From the NCBI GenBank assembly GCA_001772615.1, contig MEUZ01000003.1:369633-433632 (forward strand): DNA of 64,000 bases. Direction: 5' to 3'. Under the pieces are notes generated by a model. That model searched no databases, was not told the DNA's origin, and saw only the letters and a list, made by a program, of their open reading frames with translations. The position numbers and the translations under genes were made by a program. The stretch is from a candidate division WWE3 bacterium RIFCSPHIGHO2_01_FULL_40_23 (GTDB lineage: Bacteria; Patescibacteria; WWE3; UBA101185; 2-01-FULL-41-18). Position 1 is the first letter of the stretch. The number at the start of each line of letters is the position of its first letter. Of this stretch, positions 1 through 7,334 are shown piece after piece.

Positions 1-955
1 CTACTTCAGGCTTGGCTGTATCGTTTAATCCCTTTATATCTATTCTCCACCCCGTAAGTTTTGCCGCAAGCCTTACATTCTGGCCTTCTTTTCCTATGGC
101 GAGGCTTAACTGATCATCAGGAACTATAACCTTCGCTTCTTTATTGTCCCTATCTGCGATCACATCCGCAACCTTGGCGGGGGAAAGGCTTGCCGCAATA
201 AACCTGTCAATTTCAGGGTTATATGGAATTATATCTATTTTCTCACCGTTTAACTCTGCAATAATAGCCTGAACCCTGACACCCTTCTGCCCGACACAGC
301 TTCCAACCGGATCAACATTGGATTCTTTGGATGAAACTGCGATTTTTGTCCTGCTTCCAGGCTCCCTTGAGATAGCTTCAACCCTCACAACTCCCTGCGC
401 GACTTCAGGGACTTCCATTGCAAAAAGATTACTAACAAAAAGGGGATCGGCTCTTGAGACGATTATTTCAAGGCCTCTTCCACCTTCTCTTATATCTTTT
501 ACCAAAACTTTAAGCTTCTGGTTTAAAGAGTATTTTTCGGTTTGAATCTGCTCCGACTGCGGAAGGATACCTTGCGCCTTTCCAAGATCAACAATCACAA
601 CTCCCTTTTCCATTCTGAAAATATGCGCATTAACAATTGTCCCGATTTTTTTCTTGAAGTCGGCAAACACAGTTTCCTTTTCACTTTCTCTTATTTTTTG
701 CAAAATTACCTGTTTTGCGGTTTGAGCTGCAATCCTTCCAAAACCGGAAGGGGTTACATCCTCACCACCTTTATAAATTTTTGCTTCGCCCGTGTCGGAA
801 TCAACGGTTGCCGTAATATCCTCGGTAGTTGAACCGTAATCTTTTTTATAAGCGGATACAAGCGCCGCTCTTATTGTTTCCAGAACCGACTCAACAGGAA
901 TGCCCCTTTCGGTCGCAACCTGATTTAAAGCTGCATTAAATTCCGATATTGCCAT
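1..955 (-). CDS. nusA: Transcription termination/antitermination factor NusA (3' end outside window)
   Basis: NusA binds RNA polymerase and nascent RNA and controls pausing, termination and antitermination. I read residues 1-318 from the ATG at 953-955; the C-terminus lies beyond base 1. The N-terminal domain ends in the typical ETIRAALVSAYKKDYG, an S1 domain follows at about 130-200, then two KH domains marked by DPVGSCVGQKG and LAIGKEGQNVRLAAKLTGW. The family context is unambiguous. Immediately before the ATG is a hairpin followed by a T-run (separate entry), so the gene may be controlled by attenuation in its own leader. No Shine-Dalgarno is visible; a GATAAT lies just upstream of the hairpin. 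Confidence 0.95.
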   Translation of the reverse strand, partial: MAISEFNAALNQVATERGIPVESVLETIRAALVSAYKKDYGSTTEDITATVDSDTGEAKIYKGGEDVTPSGFGRIAAQTAKQVILQKIRESEKETVFADFKKKIGTIVNAHIFRMEKGVVIVDLGKAQGILPQSEQIQTEKYSLNQKLKVLVKDIREGGRGLEIIVSRADPLFVSNLFAMEVPEVAQGVVRVEAISREPGSRTKIAVSSKESNVDPVGSCVGQKGVRVQAIIAELNGEKIDIIPYNPEIDRFIAASLSPAKVADVIADRDNKEAKVIVPDDQLSLAIGKEGQNVRLAAKLTGWRIDIKGLNDTAKPEV

Positions 956-983
956 AAAAAGAAAGGTGGGATTTTAGCCCACC
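956..983 (-). promoter_or_regulatory. Terminator-like hairpin abutting the nusA start codon
   Basis: On the minus strand GGTGGG (983-978) and CCCACC (970-965) form a six-pair GC-rich stem with a 7-nt loop, followed by TTTCTTTTT that runs straight into the ATG of nusA. This has the shape of an intrinsic terminator placed at the start of the gene. A GATAAT box lies directly upstream, so the hairpin would be at or near the mRNA 5' end. It could attenuate nusA, stabilise the mRNA, or be chance; the structure is seen, the role is inferred. Confidence 0.55.
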
Positions 984-1090
984 ATTATCAAAAATACTTC
1001 CTGTAAGTTATCACAAAGAGGGCGCCAAATCAAGAAGCAGCGGATATAAAATGGCTTTCAAAAGGAAAAGCCAAAGGCGTAAGCTAAATG

Positions 1091-1096
1091 TATAAT
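1091..1096 (+). promoter_or_regulatory. -10 box TATAAT of a probable leaderless transcript
   Basis: A perfect TATAAT ends 8 nt before the ATG at 1105 and no Shine-Dalgarno is present between them. The same arrangement recurs at many genes in the window. Confidence 0.5.
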
Positions 1097-1104
1097 AATG
1101 GAAT

Positions 1105-1500
1105 ATGGTTTCTACCCTTGAACAAACCTTCCCAGCAACTTACGAAAGAGATTCCGACAATGTGATAGCGCAGATAAAATCCCTTGAAGAAGAGATGATG
1201 AAAGAACACAAACTATCAGTAACGGCTCAAAAGCCAAATCCTCTACTGGAGTTTGCTGGGGGGGATAATAGTAACGGCCTAAGCGACAGAGTTGACATAT
1301 CCCTATCCTCAAGAGAAAAGAATCTTGATGCTATAGATATCTTGAAAGCGGTGAGACAAATTGAAGTATTGGTTACCAGAAACAGAGGGCATATTGACAA
1401 AAGTGCCTTCAATTCTCTTAACGATCTTGTGTATCAAAAATTAACGGAGGCCTTAACGGAAGGTGTTGACTTTAATCTCAAATTTACAGCAGAGTTTTAA
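1105..1500 (+). CDS. Hypothetical protein, 131 aa
   Basis: Not recognised. The protein is soluble-looking and acidic, with a helical N-terminal stretch (residues 1-40) followed by a second helical part (70-131). There are no cysteine pairs, membrane segments or catalytic motifs that I can name. The start is chosen from the TATAAT box 8 nt upstream, which suggests a leaderless mRNA. It is followed after 44 bp by another unknown gene on the same strand (1545-1982) and then a membrane-anchored protein, so the three may form a unit divergent from nusA. Confidence 0.6.
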   Translation: MVSTLEQTFPATYERDSDNVIAQIKSLEEEMMKEHKLSVTAQKPNPLLEFAGGDNSNGLSDRVDISLSSREKNLDAIDILKAVRQIEVLVTRNRGHIDKSAFNSLNDLVYQKLTEALTEGVDFNLKFTAEF

Positions 1501-1544
1501 TATCTCCATTGACACCATACTGAAACCATGGCTATGATTTATTA

Positions 1545-1982
1545 ATGGCTTTACTGGATAAGATTAGGGAATTTGCAAAAACTATTCCGGCCGAAGTTAA
1601 AGAGAGTAAGGATACATACACACTGGAGTTTGTCCTCGCGGAAAGAAAAGCCTTCCTTACAAAACAGAAACTCACATATACGGCGAAATTTAAAATTGAT
1701 GAAAGTAGTAAGGAACTAAGATTTACGGAAATGTTAAAAGAGACAGGCATTGGTCTCTCAAGCGGGGATTCGGATATGAGTCCCGGCTTTGGCTTTAAAG
1801 CCGAGAGTTACAACACATCTTCAGGAGCAAGGGAGGGCACAATCGAAGAGCAGTCTAAAATCTTTGGCGAAAAATATTCTTATAACTTTGATTACTCTTC
1901 CGTCAGAAAAAAACTGGAGGAGCTATCAAAAGAAGAAAGCTATAATTTTAAATACGTATTAACCGGTTCAGGTCTACAGTAA
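1545..1982 (+). CDS. Hypothetical protein, 145 aa
   Basis: Not recognised. The sequence alternates charged strands and turns (for example YTLEFVLAERKAFLTKQKL and KFKIDESSKELRFTEML), which suggests a beta-rich domain in residues 25-70. A glycine/serine-rich middle follows and then a helical C-terminus (KKLEELSKEES). No signal peptide or membrane segment. It lies in a same-strand run 1105-2480 with short gaps (44 and 18 bp), so co-transcription with its neighbours is likely. Confidence 0.6.
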   Translation: MALLDKIREFAKTIPAEVKESKDTYTLEFVLAERKAFLTKQKLTYTAKFKIDESSKELRFTEMLKETGIGLSSGDSDMSPGFGFKAESYNTSSGAREGTIEEQSKIFGEKYSYNFDYSSVRKKLEELSKEESYNFKYVLTGSGLQ

Positions 1983-2000
1983 AGACCAAGGAAAGGATTT

Positions 2001-2480
2001 ATGCTTAACTCAAAAGGCATCGCGGGAAAAGTTATTTTAATAACATGCGGGGGCCTCCTTGTTCTGTTTGTTTTATTTATAGCCCTCGTATTTGGCCTTG
2101 CATCTAAAGGCAATGAAGGGCCCATTAAAGCCGCGGAAGAATTCTTAGACACAATGTCTTCAAGAGAGCTTGAAAAAGCTTATTACTCAACTTCCGGTGC
2201 ATTTCAGAAAGAAGTTTCAAAAGATCAGTTTATGGTATTTGCAGAGCAGTATCCCATCCTTGTTAAAAAAGAAAAAGTTTCTTTTTCGCAAAGGTCAACG
2301 AACAATGATACAGCAGTTCTTAGCGGGACAATCACGGGCGACGGAGGCAAAAAATCCCCCATTACCATAAACCTTGTGAAAGAAGGGGAGGTATGGAAAG
2401 TACTTAACTTAAGCCTAAGAGAAGAAGACGTGCCTAAGGACGATTTAGACACCGATTCATTTGACACTTCTTTGGACTAA
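2001..2480 (+). CDS. Membrane-anchored NTF2-like (DUF4864/DUF4878-type) protein
   Basis: Residues 9-35 form one long hydrophobic segment, giving an N-terminal membrane anchor with the rest outside. The exposed domain begins GPIKAAEEFLDTMSSRELEKAY and ends with VWKVLNLSL, a pattern typical of small NTF2/cystatin-like stress proteins in which a helix packs on a curved sheet. Function is unknown. The acidic tail (DDLDTDSFDTSLD) is unusual. A possible RBS (AAGGAAAGGATTT) precedes the ATG. The stop overlaps the stop of convergent dnaJ by 4 bp. Confidence 0.6.
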   Translation: MLNSKGIAGKVILITCGGLLVLFVLFIALVFGLASKGNEGPIKAAEEFLDTMSSRELEKAYYSTSGAFQKEVSKDQFMVFAEQYPILVKKEKVSFSQRSTNNDTAVLSGTITGDGGKKSPITINLVKEGEVWKVLNLSLREEDVPKDDLDTDSFDTSLD

Positions 2481-3418
2481 AGTAGCTTTCTATATTCCTC
2501 CAAAAGCTTCTTTTGTTCCTTTGAAAGCTTTTGAGGAATAATAACAAACAATCTCACAAACATGTCACCTCTCTGTGTGCTTCTTAATCTTGGCATGCCT
2601 TTTCCTTTAATTCTAAATTCGGTGCCGGGCTGTGTGCCTTGCGGAACTCTCATCCTCGTTACGGATTCTCCTGCTCCTGAAAGGGGATCAACAACGGGTA
2701 TTTCAACCTCATCCCCAAGGATTGCCTGAACAAATGAAACTTCCTTGGTCACATAAATGTCATCACCGTGCCTTTGAAAAACTTTATGGGGATAAATTCT
2801 TATCGTTATATGAAGATCTCCTGGAGGAAGCCCACTAGGACCTTCTTCACCGTAGCCCTCAAACCTTAATTCATTTCCATCCCTTATTCCCGCGGGAATT
2901 TTAATCTTTAACCTCTTGCCGTTAATATTTATTTCTTCCTCCCTTCCCCTAACCGAATCGGCAAAAGATATTGTCATCTCATAATCAAGATTTTTGCCTT
3001 TTCTTGGCCTCCTTGAACCCCCAAATCCCCTAAACCCAAAAACCTGCTCAAAAATGTCAAAGGGATCAAAGTCCTCCCCAAAGCCTTCAAAACCTTGACC
3101 GCCTGTTGAATAAGTATAGGTAAATGGACCCCACTGCCCGGCTCGCTGCCCCCCGAAACCGCCAAATGGACCCTCTCCGGGAAATCCTCCGTAACCCGGT
3201 TGAGCCGTGCCATAGGTATCATACATTTTTCTTTTTTGCGGATCTGACAAAACCTGATACGCTTCGTTTATCTCTTTAAACTTGGCCTCCGCTGCCGTTT
3301 TATCTTTTGCAACATCGGGATGGTGCTCTTTTGCCAGCCTTTTATAAGCGGCTTTGATTTCTTCTCCCGAAGCGTTTTTTGAAATTCCTAAAATTTCATA
3401 ATAATCTCTTTGAGCCAT
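2477..3418 (-). CDS. dnaJ: DnaJ-family co-chaperone lacking the zinc-finger domain (CbpA type)
   Basis: DnaJ stimulates the ATPase of DnaK and delivers substrates. The J domain occupies residues 1-70 with the essential HPD at 33-35; a Gly/Phe-rich linker follows (about 75-135), then the two C-terminal beta-sandwich domains (IPAGIRDGNELRF, PQGTQPGTEFRIKGKGMP). No CXXCXGXG repeats are present, so this is a type II protein of 313 aa and not the four-zinc-repeat type I. It lies about 1.4 kb from dnaK with three small genes between them. No Shine-Dalgarno; a 16-bp inverted repeat sits right at the start (separate entry). Confidence 0.95.
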   Translation of the reverse strand: MAQRDYYEILGISKNASGEEIKAAYKRLAKEHHPDVAKDKTAAEAKFKEINEAYQVLSDPQKRKMYDTYGTAQPGYGGFPGEGPFGGFGGQRAGQWGPFTYTYSTGGQGFEGFGEDFDPFDIFEQVFGFRGFGGSRRPRKGKNLDYEMTISFADSVRGREEEININGKRLKIKIPAGIRDGNELRFEGYGEEGPSGLPPGDLHITIRIYPHKVFQRHGDDIYVTKEVSFVQAILGDEVEIPVVDPLSGAGESVTRMRVPQGTQPGTEFRIKGKGMPRLRSTQRGDMFVRLFVIIPQKLSKEQKKLLEEYRKLL

Positions 3419-3419
3419 A

Positions 3420-3435
3420 GTAAAATGTATTTTAC
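3420..3435. promoter_or_regulatory. Inverted repeat at the dnaJ start, operator candidate
   Basis: GTAAAAT-GT-ATTTTAC is a perfect 7+7 inverted repeat lying 1-17 nt upstream of the dnaJ ATG. It contains TAAAAT, which could be the -10 box. A repressor bound here would cover the promoter. It is not the HrcA CIRCE sequence. Confidence 0.35.
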
Positions 3436-3440
3436 ATCAA

Positions 3441-3477
3441 AAATAAAAAAGGGCGTCCGACTTAAAGCCAAACGCCC
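3441..3477 (-). terminator. Intrinsic terminator of the small gene 3504-3722
   Basis: On the minus strand GGGCGT (3477-3472) pairs with ACGCCC (3456-3451) and is followed by TTTTTTATTT. It lies 27 bp downstream of the stop of the 72-aa gene. Confidence 0.6.
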
Positions 3478-3503
3478 CAAAGTTTCGGGTGCACACTTTC
3501 CTC

Positions 3504-3722
3504 TCAAGGTGCTACCGGGGCTTTTGGAAAAATAAAAGCCGCCAAAGAAAGGGCGAGCGAAAAAAGTAGGGGTGCAATGAGGGCCCTCACTATTTCTTCA
3601 AAATCCCAGCTATGCCCCGTTATCCAATCGGCAGTAAAGCTTCCAAGCATTACAAAAGAGAGGAAAACGAATGTGACTATAAAGCCAAACGCCGCTCCCG
3701 TGAACCGAAGTCTAAGGTTCAT
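3504..3722 (-). CDS. Small membrane protein, 72 aa
   Basis: Two hydrophobic segments are visible (about residues 8-30 and 44-65), separated by a short polar stretch with WITGHSWDFEE. No family recognised. The start is supported by a strong ribosome site (AAGGAG 6 nt before ATG), and an intrinsic terminator follows the stop, so it is a single-gene transcript. It belongs to the class of short SD-led orphan genes that recurs in this window. It sits between dnaJ and dnaK but is probably not part of the chaperone operon. Confidence 0.7.
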   Translation of the reverse strand: MNLRLRFTGAAFGFIVTFVFLSFVMLGSFTADWITGHSWDFEEIVRALIAPLLFSLALSLAAFIFPKAPVAP

Positions 3723-3903
3723 CTTAAATCTCCTTTCTTCTCTACGCCGATTGTAGCAGATAACGTTTACTAATTCATTTTTCCATTATGGGAATGTAAA
3801 AAGTGCTAAATTCGGCACCTGCATTTTTGCAATTTATAGATAGGAAATGTTAACATTTACCAACGCACAGGAGAAGCTAACCAAACTAAAGAGGAGAGGA
3901 AAG

Positions 3904-4275
3904 ATGCTAACCCTTTTGATTTTCAATTTCCCAAATCAGATAAGAATTCAAGGAGAAGTGGTAGAAACTCTATTCAAAGCACTCGCCGGTCTGTGTCAAA
4001 TAAGCGAGAGAGATATCAGGCCGCATATTCTAAATACTGCCTGCTGTTTACTTGAGCCGAATGGGAGGCTGGCCCAGCCCTACAGACACGGTGTGCATGT
4101 TCTAGTTGAATGGCAGGAAAAGCGCGATGATCTTACCGTAATCGCTGGCATCGCTTTTGCCATACAAGCCTTTCTGGATGCACATGGATTTGGCGACTAC
4201 TCCGATATCCTTTTCCTTGGCACACAGGCGCATTTCCACCATGGGGAACTGGTTTTGGCTACGCCCCAAGCATGA
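3904..4275 (+). CDS. Hypothetical small protein, 123 aa (tautomerase-like pattern?)
   Basis: The ATG at 3904 is preferred over an in-frame ATG at 3847 because AGGAGAGGAAAG directly precedes it. Residues about 15-50 read as a beta strand, an amphipathic helix and then ISERDIRPHIL; a second strand-helix unit follows (VHVLVEWQEK, then IAFAIQAFLDAHGF). This repeats a pattern seen in the next gene (IPERDIEVNWC). The order strand-helix-(I)PERDI resembles tautomerase/MIF-type halves, but the catalytic N-terminal proline is absent, so I do not assign a function. SD-led and followed by a terminator: a monocistronic orphan. Confidence 0.65.
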   Translation: MLTLLIFNFPNQIRIQGEVVETLFKALAGLCQISERDIRPHILNTACCLLEPNGRLAQPYRHGVHVLVEWQEKRDDLTVIAGIAFAIQAFLDAHGFGDYSDILFLGTQAHFHHGELVLATPQA

Positions 4276-4284
4276 ACTACACAC

Positions 4285-4314
4285 AAGCCCTGTCTTTTAA
4301 AAGCGGGGCTTTTG
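4285..4314 (+). terminator. Intrinsic terminator after the 123-aa gene
   Basis: AAGCCC (4285-4290) pairs with GGGCTT (4306-4311), with T-residues following. It starts 10 bp after the stop codon. Confidence 0.5.
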
Positions 4315-4392
4315 TCCCCCATTTAAACTCCCATTGATGACGGTAAAGGCATTATGATAAAATAGGGATTAGATAAACGAAAGGAGAAGGCT

Positions 4393-4695
4393 ATGATTTC
4401 AGTAAAGGTCACAACCGATGGGGTGCCACTAGTTCCTTTCATGGAAAGACTCCAGATCGCGATCAAAAGGTTCATCGCAGGGTACACCTCAATTCCTGAA
4501 AGGGATATTGAAGTAAATTGGTGTTTTGGAACAGCCCCGCAAGCCCGAAACCTCAGTGTAGCTCTTGAAGTTCAAGGCACGACACAGGAAACACTCGGAA
4601 CCAGGCTTTTACAACTCCTGACGGGGAATCGAGTGCTTCCCGAATCTGTGAGGGATGTTTCGGTAACCGTAAATGGAGTCACAAACCGCTTATGA
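4393..4695 (+). CDS. Hypothetical small protein, 100 aa, related in layout to the preceding gene
   Basis: Start supported by AAAGGAGAAGGCT before ATG. The protein has strand ISVKVTTDG, helix PFMERLQIAIKRFIAG, then SIPERDIEVNW, strand LSVALEVQG, helix LGTRLLQLLTG and a last strand VSVTVNGV: two beta-alpha-beta halves. The central IPERDI motif matches ISERDI in the gene 118 bp upstream, so the two are probably distant paralogues. No catalytic residue can be named. It has its own leader (possible -10 GATAAAAT) and a perfect terminator. Confidence 0.7.
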   Translation: MISVKVTTDGVPLVPFMERLQIAIKRFIAGYTSIPERDIEVNWCFGTAPQARNLSVALEVQGTTQETLGTRLLQLLTGNRVLPESVRDVSVTVNGVTNRL

Positions 4696-4724
4696 CACCT
4701 TCAACGGCTACCGACAAGAAATTC

Positions 4725-4753
4725 AACCCTGATATCAAACGTCAGGGTTTTTT
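4725..4753 (+). terminator. Intrinsic terminator after the 100-aa gene
   Basis: AACCCTGA (4725-4732) and TCAGGGTT (4742-4749) form an eight-pair stem with a 9-nt loop, followed by a run of six T. Confidence 0.8.
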
Positions 4754-4775
4754 ATTCCTACAATTTCAAACGGAT

Positions 4776-4853
4776 TGTCATTCCGGCGCCTGTCCACCTA
4801 TGGCGGGAAAGCCAGAATCTATTATGAGATCCTGGATCAAGTCCAGGATGACA
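4776..4853. repeat. Palindromic repeat, family A, copy 1
   Basis: The unit begins TGTCATTCCGGC and ends with ATCCTGGA-TCAAG-TCCAGGAT-GACA, an eight-pair hairpin. Related copies occur at 12025, 25276, 30825, 33783, 44272 and 57636. It lies between the orphan gene terminator and the end of dnaK. Confidence 0.75.
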
Positions 4854-4878
4854 AACACCTTTATGCAGCAATAAAAGC

Positions 4879-6804
4879 CTACTCAACAACCTCACCTTCA
4901 ACCGGGCCTTGACTGTCTGAATCAGAAGGCCCTCCTCCCGAACCACTTCCTCCTGATGGACCGGAAGAACCCGGACCTTCGGGACCCGTAGATGTTCCCG
5001 CCCCGGTCTGTCCCTGGCCGTACATGTACTGACCAATCTTTTGAAGGCTCGCAGACAAATCTGAAGTCTTATTTTTAAGCTCCGTTGCGTCAGCCGTTGA
5101 TAAAACATCCCGTATCCCTTTCACCTTATCTTCAATTTCCTTTTTTAAGTCGGCAGGAACTTTGTCTCCTGCATCCCTTAAAGACTTCTCCGCCGTATAG
5201 CAAAGGTTATCAGCCGTATTTCTGGCTTCTGCCAGTTCTTTTCTCTTTCTATCTTCTTCGGCGTGCGCCCCTGCTTCCTTTACCATCCTGTCAACCTCTT
5301 CTTTTGACAAACCCGTCCCTCCCTGTATCGTAATATGCTGTTCCTTATTGGTAGCCTTATCTTTTGCCTTCACGTTTAAAATCCCATTAGCGTCTATATC
5401 AAACGCAACCTCAACCTGCGGAACTCCACGCGGTGCGGGTGGAATCCCGTCAAGAATAAATCTTCCAAGACTTTTATTATCCGAAGCCATCTCTCGCTCT
5501 CCCTGCAAAACATTAACCTCAACCGAAGTCTGATTATCGGCAGCCGTTGAAAACACCTGTGAAGCAGACGTAGGAATGGTTGTGTTTCGCTTTATTAGAG
5601 GCGTCATTACACCTCCGAGTGTCTCAAGCCCAAGAGTCAGAGGCGTAACATCAAGAAGAAGGATATCTTTAACTTCTCCACCTAAAACACCCCCCTGAAT
5701 GGCGGCGCCAACGGCCACAACTTCATCAGGATTAACTCCCATGTGGGGCTCCTTTCCAAAAAAGTTTCTGACCGTCTCAACAACTTTAGGCATTCTTGTC
5801 ATACCCCCGACAAGAACAACTTCATCTATATCCTTAACCGTAACTCCTGCATCAGAAAGTGCACGTTCAATAGGAGAAACGGTTCTTTGAATGAGCCCAT
5901 CCATAAGCTGTTCCAGCTTAGCCCTGGTAAGCTTAACCTGAAGGTGCTTGGGGCCTGAAGAATCGGCAGTAATAAAAGGTATATTAATTTCAGTTTCCAT
6001 TACGGATGAAAGTTCTATTTTTGCCTTCTCCGCCGCATCCTTTAATCTTTGCAATGCCTGCCTGTCTTTTGACAAATCAATTCCATTCTCTTTTTTAAAC
6101 TCGGAGGTTAAAAAGTTAATTAAAACGTTGTCAAAATCATCACCTCCAAGGTGCGTGTCTCCATTGGTCGACTTAACTTCAAAGACCCCGTCTCCTATTT
6201 CAAGAACCGAAACGTCAAAAGTCCCCCCGCCAAGGTCATAAACACATATCCTCTCGTTTTTCTTTTTATCAAGGCCGTAAGCAAGGGATGCGGCCGTCGG
6301 CTCATTAATAATTCTTTTCACATCAAGCCCTGCAATCTGCCCCGCTTCCTTGGTCGCATTTCTTTGAGAGTCGTCAAAATAAGCGGGGACTGTAATAACT
6401 GCTTCAGTTACCACTTGACCAAGAAACGCTTCCGCATCCGCCTTTAATTTAGATAAAATTTTTGCTGAAATTTCTTGAGGAGTATAAATTGTGCCTTCTA
6501 TCTCAACGCAGGCAAGTCCCCCTTTCCCCTCAACAATGTTATACGGAAGCGCTTTAATAAGATTTTGAACTTCGGGGTCTGAAAACCTTCTTCCCATAAG
6601 TCTTTTGATAGAAAAAATAGTGTTTTTTGGATTTACTATCTGCTGTCTTTTAGCGGGCACACCAACCAGATTTTTGGAAGGATCAACAATTGAGGGTGTT
6701 GTATTCATCCCTTCTCTGTTTGGCATAACTTTAGGGGAACCTGCTTCCATAACGGCCATGCATGAATTTGTTGTTCCAAGATCAATTCCTATAATTTTTC
6801 CCAT
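4879..6804 (-). CDS. dnaK: Molecular chaperone DnaK (Hsp70)
   Basis: Hsp70 ATPase that binds unfolded segments and works with DnaJ and GrpE. The 641-aa protein is full length. The nucleotide-binding domain starts GIDLGTTNSCMAVME and contains VYDLGGGTFDVS and VLVGGMTRMPKV; the substrate-binding domain follows (DVTPLTLGLETLGGVMTPLI), then the helical lid and a Gly/Ser/Pro-rich tail. The tail ends EGEVVE and is probably a disordered linker. The start has a strong Shine-Dalgarno (AAGGAGGATTTTAT before ATG) and a TATAAT about 40 nt upstream, so it may have its own promoter besides read-through from hrcA-grpE. Confidence 0.98.
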   Translation of the reverse strand: MGKIIGIDLGTTNSCMAVMEAGSPKVMPNREGMNTTPSIVDPSKNLVGVPAKRQQIVNPKNTIFSIKRLMGRRFSDPEVQNLIKALPYNIVEGKGGLACVEIEGTIYTPQEISAKILSKLKADAEAFLGQVVTEAVITVPAYFDDSQRNATKEAGQIAGLDVKRIINEPTAASLAYGLDKKKNERICVYDLGGGTFDVSVLEIGDGVFEVKSTNGDTHLGGDDFDNVLINFLTSEFKKENGIDLSKDRQALQRLKDAAEKAKIELSSVMETEINIPFITADSSGPKHLQVKLTRAKLEQLMDGLIQRTVSPIERALSDAGVTVKDIDEVVLVGGMTRMPKVVETVRNFFGKEPHMGVNPDEVVAVGAAIQGGVLGGEVKDILLLDVTPLTLGLETLGGVMTPLIKRNTTIPTSASQVFSTAADNQTSVEVNVLQGEREMASDNKSLGRFILDGIPPAPRGVPQVEVAFDIDANGILNVKAKDKATNKEQHITIQGGTGLSKEEVDRMVKEAGAHAEEDRKRKELAEARNTADNLCYTAEKSLRDAGDKVPADLKKEIEDKVKGIRDVLSTADATELKNKTSDLSASLQKIGQYMYGQGQTGAGTSTGPEGPGSSGPSGGSGSGGGPSDSDSQGPVEGEVVE

Positions 6805-6878
6805 ATAAAATCCTCCTTTAAGTAAAAGATAACTTCATTATAGAGTTGATATTCATTCTCCCTCTTCAAGAACAAATA

Positions 6879-7334
6879 TCAGCTTCCAATGGCTTTCCCT
6901 ACCTTAACTCTGGCGGGGCGGATAACTTTATCACGTATTTTATAGCCTTTTAATACCACCTCTATAACTTTATTATCTTCGCCTTCAACAATTTCCGAAG
7001 CTTCCATTGACGAAGGGTCAAAATCTTTTCCTAAAGCTTCTATTTCTTCCGCACCCTCATCCTTTATAATATCCGAAAGCTGTTTTGTAATAAGAGCCAA
7101 CCCCTGATCTGAAAGATGCTCGCAGAGGTTTTCAAGATTATCAAGAACGGGTATAAGCCTTTCAAGAAGAATAAAATTTGAAAATGCGACCACCGCTTCT
7201 TTTTCTTCATTAAATCTTCTCTCAAGATTTTTATAATCAGCCAAGGCTCTTTTCCAGCTTTCTTCGAGCTCTTTTACCTTTAAATCTTTTTCATTTTGTT
7301 TTTGATCGTTCTGATCTGAAATATTATTATCCAT
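6879..7334 (-). CDS. grpE: Nucleotide exchange factor GrpE
   Basis: GrpE releases ADP from DnaK. The 151-aa protein has a charged N-terminal coiled coil (residues 10-75, with WKRALADYKNLERRFNEEKE) and the small beta domain (EIVEGEDNKVIEVVLKGYKIRDKVIRPARVKVGK), the hallmark of the family. It is short because the N-terminal tail is reduced. Its ATG overlaps the hrcA stop (TAATG at 7336-7332), so translation is coupled. dnaK follows after 74 bp. Confidence 0.95.
   Translation of the reverse strand: MDNNISDQNDQKQNEKDLKVKELEESWKRALADYKNLERRFNEEKEAVVAFSNFILLERLIPVLDNLENLCEHLSDQGLALITKQLSDIIKDEGAEEIEALGKDFDPSSMEASEIVEGEDNKVIEVVLKGYKIRDKVIRPARVKVGKAIGS

Noticed and set aside
4692..4874. Plus-strand 60-aa frame after the 100-aa gene
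   Set aside because: It crosses a perfect terminator and a family A repeat, has no RBS, and does not look like a protein.
6605..6808. Several frames antisense to dnaK, GAPDH and other long genes
   Set aside because: They are shadows of strongly coding frames and lack start signals.
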